The translations under genes and the position numbers were made by a program. From Pterobdella sp. o SKG-2022 (taxonomy: Eukaryota > Annelida > Clitellata > Hirudinida > Piscicolidae), in the NCBI GenBank assembly GCA_964035795.1, contig OZ038322.1, positions 20,314,674 through 20,378,673 of the forward strand: a stretch of 64,000 bases of DNA, given 5' to 3'. Numbering within the stretch: position 1 is the first letter of the stretch; every line of letters begins with the position of its first letter. Of the stretch, positions 13,101 to 26,100 are shown piece after piece. The notes beneath the pieces were generated by a model. The model made no database searches, was not told where the DNA came from, and was given only the letters and a program-made list of their open reading frames with translations.

Positions 13101-16100
13101 TTTCACAATAAAAATCAAATTCAAAATTCCTTTATGAATAACTTCAATGGTAGTAAATAATTGAGTGAAAAAAGGGAATTGTTTGATATTTATGAAAATT
13201 ATTGATCACTTATTGATTTTTATTATAAACAGTTTCTGCTGCTGAAATTAAAATGGTTCTTACCGTGTTTATTTTTAGCTACTTTTTTGTTGTTTTTCAA
13301 ATTTTTCAGAATATTCAATTAATTAATATATAATTATTCATAGACTTAATTACTTTGTAATTTTAGCATTTACAGGAATAATTATTGTCACAAGAGCTTC
13401 ACTCTGTGACTAAAACTTTAATTAACTAATAAATTAATCATTAATAGACACAATAGGATTTATATTAATATTCAAAACAACAAGCGTACAATGAAAATTT
13501 AGAGACATACAAGATAATTGATGTACAATGTAAGGTGATAGATATCAGTTAATCAATAATGATTCACCACCAAACACAAACACCAAAGCAATTTGATAAT
13601 GAAGCTTTTTAGAGCAAAAATTAAGAACTATTATTCAAAGGGTAATTCTCCCTAGTATATCGGTACTAGTCATTTATGACATTTGAGTCAATGGAAATAA
13701 TTTCTTTTCCCTGATTTCAATTTTCTTGACGTTTACATTAAAAAATTACTGAAAATATTTTGAAAAAAGTTAAAAATACAAATATTAAGTAGAGTTTAGT
13801 ACTAATATTTTAGTATATTTCAACTTTCCAAAGCCACAGTATAAAGATGAATTTTATAAATCCACAAACCATCATCCATAGCAACTTCTCCTTTCATCAT
13901 AGAGTAGCTATGTTCTTCTGGTTCAACTTTCAGTTTATTAACAACCAGGAAATCAAAGTTGTCTTCATCATCAATGAATGTCTGACTTTGAATGAATGCT
14001 TCGTTGTTGGCGTGTTTGGGGGTGGTTTGGTCGTTGAAGTTTTCTTCGTCTATAGACTCAACCCATTCTTTGGGTTCACCCTGGTTTTTAATGATATTTA
14101 AGAAATGCATATAATGATGTCAGTTCAGTTTGATGAGTTTTTGTACAGCTTTGGATAAACTTCAAGTGTATTTTTGTTTAATATTGATGATGTTTCGTTG
14201 AGAAACAAAGCTTTGTACTCTAAAAACAATTATTAAAACTTGGTGTTTTACCATTTATTACTAGTTCGATTAAAAAAAACATATATTCGTTTAAAATAAA
14301 ATAAATAATCATTTTTTGAATTTGTATTCAATAAAGTTTTAAATTTTTGTGCTGATACAAGCTCGCAGCGCTATTTCAGCTCTCATGTAATTTCTTGTAA
14401 TTTCTATTTTGTAATGTAACTTGTAATTTCTATTTTCTATCATTAGAACCTTAATACTTCTACATGGTTGTAGTTGCTGGCGCCCGGTGAGATAGGTATA
14501 GTTGCCCGAATTGTTCCTAAATAATTTTTTGCTACATAAAAAACCTTGAATAAAGTACTTATTTGTTAGTTGTTTTATATATATTGTAGTATGTTATGTA
14601 TATGTAAGTTGTAGTGTGCTCAACGTTTTTGAAAATGAGACGCGTTTATGACTACAAAAACTACAAAAAAGCATTGCTTTTTTACTTCTCAACTGAAATT
14701 ATTTAATTATATATTGAAAGATAATATTCATGTTGAGAAAAAGTTGAAGAAGTTTTTGAACACTAATATTTTTTATTAAAAAGCACAAAGTTTTTCTTTA
14801 ACAGTGTAACATTTGAACCACCATTGACACCGCTTATATATATAAGGTTAATAAAAACAAAGTAAATTCTATAACTAAAAAGTATTGCAAAATAACTTTA
14901 TCCAAGCTATAAGCACAAGATAAACTATTGAGTAAATTGAAGACAGTGAAACTGAAAATATATGGGAAAATGATAAGAAAACACTGTATATTAGGTAATT
15001 CTATTTCTAAAAAATAATAAATTTCTAAAATCTTCAAAACCATTAACAGTGGAATTATGTACCGTAATTAGAAAAGTTTCTAATATTATTTTCTTTTCTT
15101 CCAATTATCTCTAAACAAAATTTTCCAAAAGAATTGATGCGTGGGGTTTTTTCAAATTTTTTTGGCTGGTTCTAACGTTCCTTTCAAAGACTCATGTTCA
15201 AGCCATCTTGTTTAAACATTTCTTTTACTTCACCTATGTATGTTTCACCTTAATTACTTTTTCTTTTGCATTAAAATTATTTAAGTAGGTTATTTTGTTT
15301 TTTAGTGGAAAAGCGGACCTTATTTTGTGCGTAACCCACGAGTACGAAAAAAAAATACTATTGTTTGTGGAAGGGTTGAGCTTATAAATATATTTGTGAT
15401 TTACCAACTCATTGTTTGGGCAATATGGGATCTTGAAGTGAAATCTTTTGATTTTCAAAAAAAAAATCTAGAATCAGACTCTCATCTTCCAGCAAATCAA
15501 ATCGTTTGATGACAGAATTGATGAACTTTTCAGGAAAAACGCCCGTTTATACTTCCCATGTATCTCTCTCAATTCGAGCTAGAAGTCAGATCCGGTTTAG
15601 TTGGCTCTATGTAAAACATCTTTAATTACATTGCTTTTGTAGGAGTTCAGTGGAACAACAGTTCGTTCTCTTTCTGAACAGCCTTGAACAAAAAGGAGCC
15701 ATCAGGATTTCTCAATATTAACGTGTCAAGAAATTTCATGGGATACACTTTAAATGTTAGTTTGATATGAAAAATAAACGTGATTTAAAAATTCGACCAA
15801 TAACTAACCAAACGAGCACATATAGAAAAATTTGATAACTGAAACTACCAATGTTAGTAAATATTTGAATATATAGCAATTTAGTTTCTCAATGTGCATT
15901 CAACATTTAAAAGCACCAACACATGTTTTCACAAATTTGTAACCGTTCGTTTTGTGCGTCATAAGAAATTTCATAAGATTTATAATTATTTTAAGCTTTT
16001 TTATTGTTTTCTAAAAGTTTGAAGTGTCATTAAAAAAGTTGTTTCGGAGATGTATCCAATTAGAAATAAACAGTTGACCTTAAATCTTTTAAAATAAGAA

Positions 16101-19100
16101 ACCCGTTGGTGAAACTTAATTTAAAAACACTTTAAATAAAACTAAAAAAAAACAATAAAATTTTTAACTAATGGTTTAACCCAAAGTAAGTTTTCAATTA
16201 GGCTTGGCATTACGTTTGTCAAACTCTCAGTTATCTTATCATTTTATATTTTCTAATGAAAGTTTTAAAGGTCAAAAACGTATTGTTTTATCTTCTTGTT
16301 TAATCAGATAAATTCCTCTTAATTATTATTAAGTTTCTTCGGGTGAAAAGTATTGTTTCATTTTTTATAACCCAGTTTTAATAACACTCTTTAATAGATT
16401 TCAAAGTTAGATTTTTAGCCCGAATTCATATTAATATGAAAATTAAAGTTAGTTAAGCATTTCTTTTCATAAATCATTTACACCATTTTTATTTTTTAAT
16501 AAAATATAGCTTTTGAGCTTAAAAATCATATTATAATCTATATTGACTTTTTTTTATTTTCTTTTTATTCTCATTTTTCATCAATTAATTGTAACTATTT
16601 TTTCCTCATTTTAATAATTTTTTCTTTATAAACGTTAGCGCTTTCTAGCTTCTTTTTCCTCCTTCTCCTCCTCATCTCGTCTAGAGACTACTGAGTATTT
16701 CAAAGGTCATGTCTTAAAGACACACACTCTTATCTGTGTGATCCAAAAGTACGCAGTTGAAATATGTAGGATTACTCAGCCCATTCAACACACATTCCTT
16801 CAATTTATTTGTACTGCACACATGAGGATAATTATAATGATGATCGATATTAATATTATTATACATGGTCTGAAATATAAGAGAAGAAATAAATCGATAC
16901 GAGCCATCTGTTGTATCGATAGGGTGAAGATGATGAAAAGAATAGGATGATGGTGATTAAAGGGATGAAAATAACGTAAAGAAGGACATGGTATTGAAGA
17001 AGAGGGGGAAAAGGAGATGGAAAACTTATACATTTTTAAATTATAATTCTTTAATTTAAAAAAGTTTTTTTATGAGAATTTTATTCGAATCCGATGATAT
17101 TTGTATGAGTTGAATTGAGTTTATGTTGCTTCAGGTTATTTTTATCCTACCTTAAAAGTGATTGGAAAATTAAATAAAATTTATTATTATATCGTCAAAA
17201 CGATTATTTAAATGATGTAATAAAAAGGCCGAATTTCCCAGTGGCATTGAAACATACATTTAAAAATATATTAGCGTTTCCATATATGTATGTATACTTC
17301 CATATACATCCATATGTCTTAGTTATGCCGAATACAGTTAGCTAATATAACGCCTTTTGCGTGATGAACTGGATGGTTTATGACGTAGTTTACGTTTTGC
17401 GGAATTTAAAATATTATATTTGTTTATTATGGAACCTTATTTTACATATAATTTATTGAATTCATAATTCTTTTTTGTCTTGAAATCTAATGTTGCTCTA
17501 TACATTTCTTACATTAATATAATTATTTATGATTTGACATCTGGACCTTAACATTGTAATGTGGTAGAAAGCACAAAGGATTGTTAACTGTTGTAACAGA
17601 CGTGCAATATAAAGTTATTTAGAAAAATCGTTGAATGACTCAAACATTAAACTGTCATTATAAAATTTAAATTATTGACAGATTGATTCACAATAGGTTT
17701 TATTTCTGAATGCAAAAATCGTTTTCTACACATTCTGAAGTTCTAGTAATTTACATGTTCATACAAATAAATCAAAACAGTTATATTAAGTGAACTTTGA
17801 AACAAAAGAGGTTGAAATAAATCTACAATGCCCAAAAAATTCTTCTCATTCGTTCTATGCAGCTACTGTGAGTGCTTTTATGTATGGGTTGCAAGATTTT
17901 AATCGATATATTTAATTTAGTTTCAATCATCTTACTTTTAATAACCATATTTACTTTTAGTCATCTTATTAAGTTTTAATAAATTTAAATATTTTACTAG
18001 TAGTAATAGTAGTTATATTTGTAGTAGTATACACACTGAGGACTGCGTCACATTTTGAATTGTTTTTCAAGATTTAACGCCACAAATATTTTTTTTAGAA
18101 AATCTTTAATGTAAATATCTATTTAAATATGAGTGCAATAGTGTTTGTGATGTTATTAACCTATGAAACAACTTTTGGGATTATCGATAACTATAGGCGT
18201 GGAAAAATTTTTTTTAATTAAGCTATTTATAGATTTTTTTAAACACCTCACGAAACTGCACTCCTAGCCTGCATCATTACAAAAAAGCTTCTTCAAATTA
18301 TTAAAAGTTCCAAATCCGTATTTTATGGTGCTTTTATTTAATAATTAGGCTTAGAGGCAATGAATCATAATTTGTAATGTAATTAAAACGTGACATGACT
18401 CATGATGATCGAATATAAAAAAATAAAAAATTTTATAAAATAAATAAATACTATGTTAGAAATTAAGTTAGATACCAGCAAAAAACTTCATTAAAACGGT
18501 TTATGAATTCATATTATCATAACTGATATCACTTAACTATGGAAATCGATATAATCTAACGGTCTGTTCACATGTAAAAATCGAAAACTACTGTTGAATG
18601 ATATAATATTAAACAAAGAATGTATATTTAACTCTGAAGGTTTGTTCCACGGTATTTTTTTAAATTTTAAAAAGTGCGGTTATTTAGAAATAATTTGAAC
18701 CATGTTTTTTGAGTTAGTAGTTCAATTCACTCATTGAAAGAATAGAAGTATAATTACAACTTTATAGAATGAAAATTTTTATATCTCATTTGAATTATTC
18801 AATTCTTCAATTCTGAACTCTTTTTTCAAATTGAAATGAAGTTTTAAGTTTAAAACAACAGACTCAACCACTTAATTTCTTAATCGTTGCAGGGTCAAGG
18901 CTCCAATAAAAACCTCAGTCAAAAAGTTTATGTCTTTAATTATCATGGATTTTTACCCAAATATTTGTTCATGAAATATGAATTGAATAGCGTTTAATGT
19001 ATTGAGAGTATACTAGATACTAGATTTAATGGTAAAAACTTGATTAAGATATAACTGTTGAAAACCATTGCAAAAGTCCATTGTTTATTGGAAACAACAA

Positions 19101-20514
19101 AATCTACCTAAAGAGACTTGAAAGACAAAAAAGTGAAGAAAAACGGTAAAAAGATAGAAGTTTTGGTACTGTTAAAATTCTTATAATACATTACAATTGA
19201 ATGACAGCCAATAACTAACATAATTTCCATTTGAATAGTAGCATTGTTAGCTGTGAATTATAATTATTATAAGACATTTTTCTGTAGAAGGTGTTTGGTA
19301 TCTTTCCTTAAATATTTCAAAACCTTTTCCGATTTTTATCAATCATTTTTCACAAATATTTAGCATACTGGGCCAACAAATTATTAGGTCGTTAAACTTG
19401 GTGTTTGACGCGTTTGAGGTGGAAGGTGTCATTGTGATTAGTCATGGTGACAAACAATATTTAAAGAGCATCAATAAAAATTACATTCAAACTTTCAACT
19501 AAAATCAGCTTAAACCTACAAGACCTACTAAACATCATTTAGAAAACGTACCAAAGCAGAAAAATGATTTGCGACAGATAAGAAATCTAAACCTTGATAT
19601 GGTCAGAGTTTAGTCCTTGAAACTCGGGGTCAAAGAGGTCAATGATTTCCAGGTTGAAACTGCTGGTGTAATCTGCATCAGGAAAGTCTGAAAGGCATAG
19701 TGGGTAATTACCTGCGGATTGAGTTTATAATAACGTATTTTTGAGCTCTATGTATTAATCTTTTTTGAAATGGGCGTTGTATTTAATCTTTAGTTTATAC
19801 ATAACGGGAATAAATTAACTACTAAAAGTTTTTGATAAACTGATAAGATATTTAAAAAAAGTCCTTATATTCAAAGTGTAAATTTTAGTTTCAGAAATAA
19901 ATTTACGTAAAATTTTGAAGTTCTTATATAGAAACATTCAAATTTATAACTTCATTTCTTAGTTTTATTTTGAAAAAAAGTATTCACTATTTATTCTTTT
20001 ATGTTACATATATAATTGTTCAAAATGAGATATTATAGTAGCATACAAAAAATTCTAATTGAACGAAATGAGTATAACGATCTTCAACTTATTTTCTAGA
20101 AGATTCATCTGTGTAAATAAAATTGACTTAAATCTCTGAGTCTACCGTCAAACATATGGCCAGTTAATTAGGACAGGACAAGGTTCACTGCACTGCAGCC
20201 AAAACTTTTTTAAAAATTTTTAAAGAGAATCAAAATAAAAAAGGCAAAGTTTTTAGACAGTTATGCATGTTATTCAGTATGTAAAAACTATTTGAGGCTG
20301 AGTGGTGTTGAGCATATGGTTTGGACCATAGTAAACACCCTATATACAAGATATTTAAAGAATTTACACAATATCACTTCAGTTTTAAACGTGTATGCAA
20401 CCAAAAAAAATCCCTCGAAAAATAGAACCAAAAATTTAAGCCTTAATCAATTTTAAAAGTACTATATCACCTACCAAGTTCACTTAATTTCTGATCTCTT
20501 GAATAAACATCCAT
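7143..20514 (-). CDS. CREB3L: CREB3-family bZIP transcription factor (CREB3L/CrebA-like)
   Basis: Nine exons keep phase throughout: 20514-20475, 19687-19593, 14080-13870, 12033-11623, 10340-10123, 8366-8223, 8011-7953, 7785-7717 and 7272-7143, giving about 458 residues. Exon 6 carries the ATB block unique to the CREB3 family ([14 protein letters not shown] then [10 protein letters not shown]). Exon 7 adds the basic region [20 protein letters not shown]. Exons 8-9 give the zipper ([26 protein letters not shown]). Exon 3 has [10 protein letters not shown] and exon 5 has [15 protein letters not shown], both typical N-terminal CREB3L motifs. Family members activate secretory-pathway genes. As read, the protein ends in a Ser-rich stretch soon after the zipper, with no membrane segment. 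Either a CCT/GTCTAT donor near the end of exon 9 leads to an unseen exon, or the form is soluble. An in-frame open extension upstream of the chosen ATG (to 20623, after an AG) makes the true start uncertain. Confidence 0.9.
7171..7222 (-). repeat. Coding trinucleotide repeat (poly-Ser tract of CREB3L)
   Basis: On the minus strand a TCA/TCG repeat encodes a run of serines just after the zipper in the last CREB3L exon. On the plus strand it reads as GAT repeats. Confidence 0.7.
8522..8546 (+). repeat. (TTA)n microsatellite
   Basis: Short TTA/TTG trinucleotide tract inside a CREB3L intron (8,367-10,122). The rest of that intron, up to the repeat at 9,590, shows nothing recognisable. Confidence 0.7.
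9590..9860 (-). repeat. Interspersed repeat family R1, copy a
   Basis: Reverse-complement copy of the sequences at 12,335-12,680 and 32,088-32,425. Conserved core blocks include GGCAAACTGCC, GTGGGAACGGCG and GGACGTTAGCT, and the copy ends near TATAATCT. It lies within a CREB3L intron. No coding capacity or known superfamily is recognised. Confidence 0.8.
12335..12680 (+). repeat. Interspersed repeat family R1, copy b
   Basis: Best-preserved copy, starting CCTGGGCATGACGTTAAAC and ending GCAGTATAATCT. It contains TTTGGCTTGGCGGA, GGCAAGGCAAACTGCCCAAG and GTGGGAACGGCG. It lies in the CREB3L intron between exons 3 and 4. Confidence 0.85.
12681..13869. other. Intron remainder, no feature seen
   Basis: Remainder of the CREB3L intron 3 (12,034-13,869) to the right of repeat copy b. 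A+T-rich with short homopolymer runs and no gene. Confidence 0.6.
14081..19592. other. Large CREB3L intron
   Basis: About 5.5 kb between exons 2 and 3 of the CREB3-like gene. I find no convincing coding sequence, RNA gene or mobile element. Open frames at 14,834-15,509 and 16,738-17,033 are short and overlap on opposite strands. Confidence 0.6.
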
Positions 20515-20623
20515 TTTCTCAAATCTTTCTCCAAGCGGGATGATGTCCACTGTAGGAGTCCAGGGGAAGCGAGGGTCAGTTAGGAGTAAGACCGGTTGGA
20601 AATCTCTTTCAACGTCAAGACGC
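20475..20623 (-). other. First recognised CREB3L exon with open upstream extension
   Basis: The minus-strand frame stays open from an AG at 20,625-20,624 through the ATG at 20,514 to the GTAGGT donor. The upstream part reads RLDVERDFQPVLLLTDPRF and onward, so it may be coding, which would place the true start in an unseen upstream exon, or it may be 5' UTR. No promoter is identified. Confidence 0.5.
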
Positions 20624-21589
20624 CTATGATTTTACTTGTAGTGAAGGCTGCCTGTGTAGTGCTTATTATATTTAAAGCGCTCTGTGTATGTTAATGTAAC
20701 TATACTTATGAGTTATAAGGAGAGTTATACTCCCTTATAGTTTGCACTGTATGAATATGTTTGAATTTTTATATAGAAGCTATACTTTATTGCTTAAATT
20801 TGAAACATTCAAGTTTTATTTGATTTTTGAATGATCTAATTCGAATTTTCATTTTATCTAGGAAGAATTTAATTATTGTATATATAGTTGAAATCTTTAT
20901 ACATATTATCCAAATGATAAAACAGCTCTATTAAATGAAATTTGCCATAATTTTAATTTTAGAATCTGAATTTTTTTTCCACAGAGTGGACAAATAACAA
21001 GCAAAATCTATACAAAAATGCTTAATAAATTGCTCTTAAACCTTTGCATAACCTTTATATGCCATATTCAATCAATATCTATACGAACTCTAATGCTTGG
21101 TAATAATTTAAGCTTTTTATCATAACAGTTTTTTGATCAAAATGAACTTCCGATAAAAAATATGAACATAATATCATGCGAACTCATGAGTCTAGTTATG
21201 TTATAACTTTACTGCAATTGTTATCCTAGCGAATGATACGTAATTAATTTGGATTTCTGAAAATTAAAAAAAATTAATTAAAATCTAACGTGTCAGAATC
21301 TGTCAGTGTTTTGAAAAATCATGGTTTTAAGCATATATGATGCACTGACATTTGGATAAAATGATTTTTTCTAACTTACTTGAGCAGACTTCATTCCAGA
21401 AAAAGGCTTGAGGAGCAAGAACCACAGGTTCTAAGTTGCACTTGATTTTTGATATAAGATTTTAAACGTAGTAGCTCAAACATTATTTAGACAAAATAGT
21501 CTCTAGTTATCACGATTTTATTTCTTACAACAATTCTCACAGAGTTACACTCCTTATATTAAAATACGTGGAATATTCCTGAATATAAT
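20624..21589. other. Intergenic, no feature seen
   Basis: A+T-rich sequence upstream of the CREB3-like gene, up to the SINE. The CREB3L promoter may lie here or beyond, but no clear core element stands out. Confidence 0.5.
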
Positions 21590-21758
21590 GTAATGCGGTA
21601 TTTATAAAGCGCTTTTCCTTATAGATCAATGCACTTGCTACAAATTTAATGTAGCAAAAACATACTGTGGAACAGGTGCTAATTTTCGGCCCACGCGAGA
21701 TCGAACCCGGTAACCTTAGATAATTAGTCTAATGCTCAACCATTGAGCTATAGGGGCC
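21590..21758 (-). mobile_element. tRNA-derived SINE, copy A
   Basis: On the minus strand it begins with a tRNA-like head (21,758-21,688): GGCCCCTATAGCTCAATGGT with an A-box-like segment, a TTAGA/TCTAA anticodon-type stem and a GGGTTCGATC B-box. The tail ends GCGCTTTATAAATACCGC. The T-stem pairs poorly, so it is not a functional tRNA. A second copy at 61,150-61,321 shares head, middle (ACAGGTGCTAAT on plus) and tail, which establishes it as a repeat. Confidence 0.8.
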
Positions 21759-21834
21759 AAAAATGCTACAGATTGAATGACTTGAAATATTAAATTCTAT
21801 AAATACTAAATCTAGATAATACAAAAACTATTTA

Positions 21835-23430
21835 AAAAATCCAACTTTATTAAAAAATAAAAGATACACTTTATATACTAAAATTTTCAAAAAAGTTATA
21901 AGACTAGCAAAACAAAATTATTTTAATTCAAAAATTAAGGATTATAATAGTAATAATCAAAATAAACTATGAAAGTTTCTAAATAGTCTTACTAATAATA
22001 GTAAGGTAGAAAACAATCAATATAATATAACACAAATAAACGTAATAAAGATTAATAATAAATAAAAGCTAGCGGATATTTTCAATAACCATTTTTCTAA
22101 CCTTGATCTCATAATAATTAAAAATAATAATAATTCTAGTAATAATAATATTAATAATCCTAAGTATATCCCATCCAACATTCCAATTCTAGATAATCTT
22201 GATAACTCTTTCAACTTTAACGATATTTATGGATTAAACTATGGTTGTTTCAAAACTATATTATATAATACTCAATATTTTGTCAATTTCATTGATATGT
22301 TTTTTAAAGAAGGTGTATTTCCTGAAATTTTAAAAAATAGTGAAATTATACCTATAATAAAGAATAAAAGTAATAAGCAAGACTTAAACAATTATAGACC
22401 AATTACAACAACTCCTATATTTTCAAAAATAATAGAAAAACTTGCCCATAATCGAATTTATAATTTTTTAGATAATAATAAACTAATTACAATAACCAAT
22501 ATGAATTTCATAAGAATAAATCAACAAACTTATGCTTAGATATGTTTAAATATAATATTTTAAATAACTTGGAGGTAAAAATTTTTTATATCAGTAATTT
22601 TAAAAAATTTGTCTAAGGCTTTTGATTGTATAAATTTTGATTCATTATTTGAAAAACTCTATAGACTTAGTTTTTATTATTATCAATTAAGTGGATAGAA
22701 TCTTATATAAAAAACAGAAATCAAATGATTGATTTAAATGGGGTACAATTAAAATCTTTGCTTAAATTTAGGAGACTTCCTCAAGGTTCAATATTAGGGC
22801 CTTTACTATTTATCTTATTTATTAATGATTTTCCTATCAACAATAATAAATATGATACACTCATGCTGATGATATTTTTATTTCTTTCCCTATTACTAAT
22901 GATAATTAGGAACAGATAAATAATGATATTGATAATGAATTAAATAGTATTAATAATTGGTTTAAAAGTAATTATCTAATGGTTAATACAAATAAAACTT
23001 ATACTGTTTTCAAAAACATTAATACTAATTTCAATATAAATAATTTGAATTTTGTATTAGATAACAAACCTATTACTTATATAATCACTTTTAAATACTT
23101 GGGTATAATATTTGATAATAATTTAAGTTTTAAACATCATATTGACTATCTAGTGAATAAAGTATATAAAATAAAAAGTAATATATATTTCTTGAAAAGG
23201 ATTTATAAACTAAATACTAAAACTCTCTTAAACTTTTATTTCTCTCTTTTTTACCCACATATTAATTATTGTAACACTGTTTGGGCATGTAATTACAAAT
23301 CTAATATAAAAAAATTCAAACACTACAAAATTTAACAATTAGAACTGTCTTTACATATTAACATATTAATTATAAAGATTTAGAAATATTGAATATAAAT
23401 AACATAAATATATGCGAGTTCAAGATATCG
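21835..23430 (+). mobile_element. Degenerate, extremely A+T-rich non-LTR retrotransposon (RT remnant)
   Basis: A broken reverse-transcriptase region in several frames. Recognisable pieces are QDLNNYRPITTTPIFSKIIE (about 22,378), RLPQGSILGPLLFILFINDF (about 22,770), a frameshifted HADDIF in place of the YADD box (about 22,863), TFKYLGIIFDNNLSFKHHI (about 23,090) and FYPHINYCNTVW (about 23,250). Order and spacing fit the RVT_1 domain of Jockey/CR1-like LINEs. Stops and frameshifts show it is dead. It is even poorer in G+C than its surroundings. Confidence 0.85.
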
Positions 23431-23759
23431 TGATAGAGTTTGATTTCTGTCACTTTTCAATTTTCTCGCTATATTAAACATGACTTGCAGATATAAAATG
23501 GATTGTTTGTAATTAAACAAAATTCATTTAGATGCATTCTTATTTGGTTATTTGAAGTCATGAAACATGTGCTATGAAGTGGAAGCAAGAGCATGATCCA
23601 TCGAGCACTTTTTCCATGAATATAAAAAATAAAACAATGGCCCTCAGTCTCCAGCAGCTCTTGAATGGGCAGAGGGTGCTAAGAATCCCTGGGCTTTCTT
23701 CTTTTTCTTCTTGTTCTTTTGAGAGGTCTTTTTTTTTTGGTAGTTATAAATTGGTTCAT

Positions 23760-25447
23760 TAAATGGGAAGAGTATGGAGTTGTGTGAAGAGTTGGTAAGG
23801 AGGGAGGTTGGTATTTGCTGCATCAAAAAAGTGAGGTGGAGAGGCATGGGCACAAAGTTTGTAGGTAGTTTAGATAGGAGGTTTAAGCTATGATGGTCTG
23901 GTAATGAAGATAAGATAGATGGTGTAGGAATATTAGTTAGACAGGATTTATGTATGAATGTTGTGGAAATAAATAGGATATCAAATAGGGTAATGGTAGT
24001 GGTAATTATTTTTGGTAAAAAGGTTGTAAGAATTGTTTGCGCGTATGCCCCACAATGTGGAAGATCGATGAGTGAAAAAGAGAAATTTTATGAGAAGATG
24101 GAAAGAGGGTGCGAAGTGGAAAATGCAAATGAAGTTTTGATTTGCTTAGGAGACTTCAATGGACACATTAGCAAAGAGGTTGATGGGTTTGAAGGTGTTC
24201 ATAGAGGTTTCGGAATAGGCAAGAAAAACTTGGAGGGTAGATTGCTCTTAGAATTTTGTGTTGAAAAGGATTTGTGTGTGGGTAATAGTTGGTTCAAGAA
24301 AAAGGATAGTATGAAGGTAACTTTTAATGGGGGGTGTAGTGGGACAGAGATTGACTTTGTGTTGATGAAGAAAAGGCAGAGGAAGTTTCTGATGGATGTA
24401 AGAGAAATTGGAGGTGAGTTTCAGCATAAGCTTCTGAAGGTAGTCTTAGACAGAAGGCGGCTTAAAAATGCCCGAAGTAGCTGTGCTAAAAAGGAATATC
24501 GCACAAAAGTGTGGAAACTTTTGAAGGAAGATATCAAAACAAAATTTTCCAAAAAATAGAGGTTTTGTATGAGGTAGGCTTCAGCACGGTGAAACTTGGT
24601 GGTGGAATCAGAATGTGCAAAAAGCCATCTCAGAGAAGAGGAAAAGTTTTCAGAGGTGGAAGCAACTTCCATCGGCTGAAAATAAATCTTGCTATCTCTC
24701 TGACAAAAAGAAAGCCAAGAGAGCTGTTGCTGAGGCAATGAAGAATGAGGCGGTGAAAGATATGGAGGAGATACGGAATGACAGAAATGTCGTATTCCGT
24801 AGAATAAGAATGATGAAGAAAGAAGCAAACGACTTAGCAGGTAATAATTGCATTAAAGACGAAAATGGGAAGATTGTATTTGCCGAGGATGGTCGGAAGA
24901 GAGCGTGGAAGGAGCACATGAAGGCCATCATGAAGGAGGATAATCCATGGGATGGGATGGTGAATGTAGAAGTGGTTGAAGGTCCCATGGAACCATTTGC
25001 TATGAACGAAGTGGAAAGAGCTTTAGGAATCATGAAGAATGGCAAGGCCAGTGGTCCAACTGGAATTGTCAAGGAGCACCTAGCTGCTTCTCCACATGGT
25101 AAGCAAGTTATTTTGCAAATAGCAAATGAAATCCTCAACGGAATGGATATGCCTCATGACTGGAGAATGAGTACAGTTGTTCCCATTTATAAGAAAGGTA
25201 GCGTTATGGATTGCGCGAGCTATCGAGAAATAAAGCTTTTAGAGCATGATATGAAAGTTGTGGAAAGGTTGCTGGAGAAGAGGTTAAGAAGGTTAGTGAA
25301 AGTTGACCAAATGCAATTTGGTTTTATGTCTGGCAAAAGCACACTGGACGCTAGTTTTATTTTTAGGAGAATGCAGGAAAGCTACCTTGTGAAGAATAGG
25401 AAGCTTTTTATCTGTTTTGTTGATTTGGAGAAGGCTTTTGATCGGGT
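23760..25447 (+). mobile_element. RTE/BovB-like LINE, 3'-truncated
   Basis: An apurinic-type endonuclease domain starts near 23,760 (CCIKKVRWRG; VRIVCAYAPQCGR; CLGDFNGHI; TEIDFVLMKKRQRKFL), with an in-frame TGA near 23,890. A frameshift near 24,560 leads into the RT region: NGKASGPTGIVKEH, WRMSTVVPIYKKGS, LLEHDMKVVERLLEKRLRRL, QFGFMSGKST and FVDLEKAFDRV. The RT is cut off right after FVDLEKAFDRV at an ATT repeat, so the ADD box and everything 3' are missing. The catalytic Glu of the QExRWRG motif reads Lys, so the endonuclease is also dead. The EN type matches RTE/BovB elements. Confidence 0.88.
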
Positions 25448-25469
25448 AGTTATTATTATTATTATTTTT
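25448..25469 (+). repeat. (ATT)n microsatellite at the 3' edge of the Dong-like element
   Basis: ATT repeats followed by a T run. On the minus strand this reads as the 3' end of the R4/Dong-like element: an A run, then TAA repeats. Confidence 0.8.
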
Positions 25470-25552
25470 TTTTTTAACACAGTATACATACTGGGATTTA
25501 AACTACTACCGGAGTCTTAGCAAGACCCTAGGGTAGTAGAGTTCGGTGCTAT

Positions 25553-26100
25553 TCATTCATTACTGGCCAAAACTCTTCTTAAAATGTGCGCCGTGCTCAT
25601 AAGCGCTGTTTTCTGGAATTCATAAATTTTAGGTGATCCAGGAAGCGTCGAGAGTTTGAGACTTAAATCTTTTCCCACTGTTCCCAGCGCGCCCACAACT
25701 ATTGGAACTACTTTTGTATTCATATTCACGCATCTTGATATCTCTATTTGCAGATCGCGGTATTTGCAAATTTTCTCAGATGTTTTCGACACTATACTGG
25801 TGTCTGATGGTACTGAGATATCAACCAGAGTAAACTCTTTTTTTTCATCTTTAACCACTATGTCTGGTTTATTTGCCTGTATGTTTCTGTCTGTGTGTAT
25901 TGGGCTGTCCCATAGCACTGTTAGTTCGTCTTTTTTTTTTTTTCACTGGTCGAATTTCGTGTTCGTACCACTTACTTTTGACTTCAAATCCATGTGTCTT
26001 ACATATTGTCCAGTGGATGAATTTAGCGACTCTGTTGTGGCGCTCTAGGTACTCGTGCTTTGCCAGCATTGGGCATCCTGAAACAATGTGTGATATTGTT
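25553..26100 (-). pseudogene. Restriction-like endonuclease domain of Dong-like element
   Basis: Two frames. The first has HIVSGCPMLAKHEYLERHN, the C-terminal half of the CCHC-type knuckle; the upstream CxxC half is lost. After a stop near 25,920 the second frame has LWDSPIHTDRNIQANKPDIV, then LVDISVPSD, VVPIVVGALGT and LRRVLASNE. The PD...LVD arrangement is the catalytic signature of the restriction-like nuclease that cleaves the target in R2/R4-type elements. This part is well preserved apart from the frame break. Confidence 0.85.

Noticed and set aside
16738..17033. Opposite-strand open frames inside the large CREB3L intron
   Set aside because: Short, compositionally simple and overlapping; no homology recognised.
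21688..21758. Possible tRNA gene (anticodon-like AAT)
   Set aside because: The T-stem has two mismatches and the acceptor stem is imperfect; a second copy with the same tail shows it is a SINE head.
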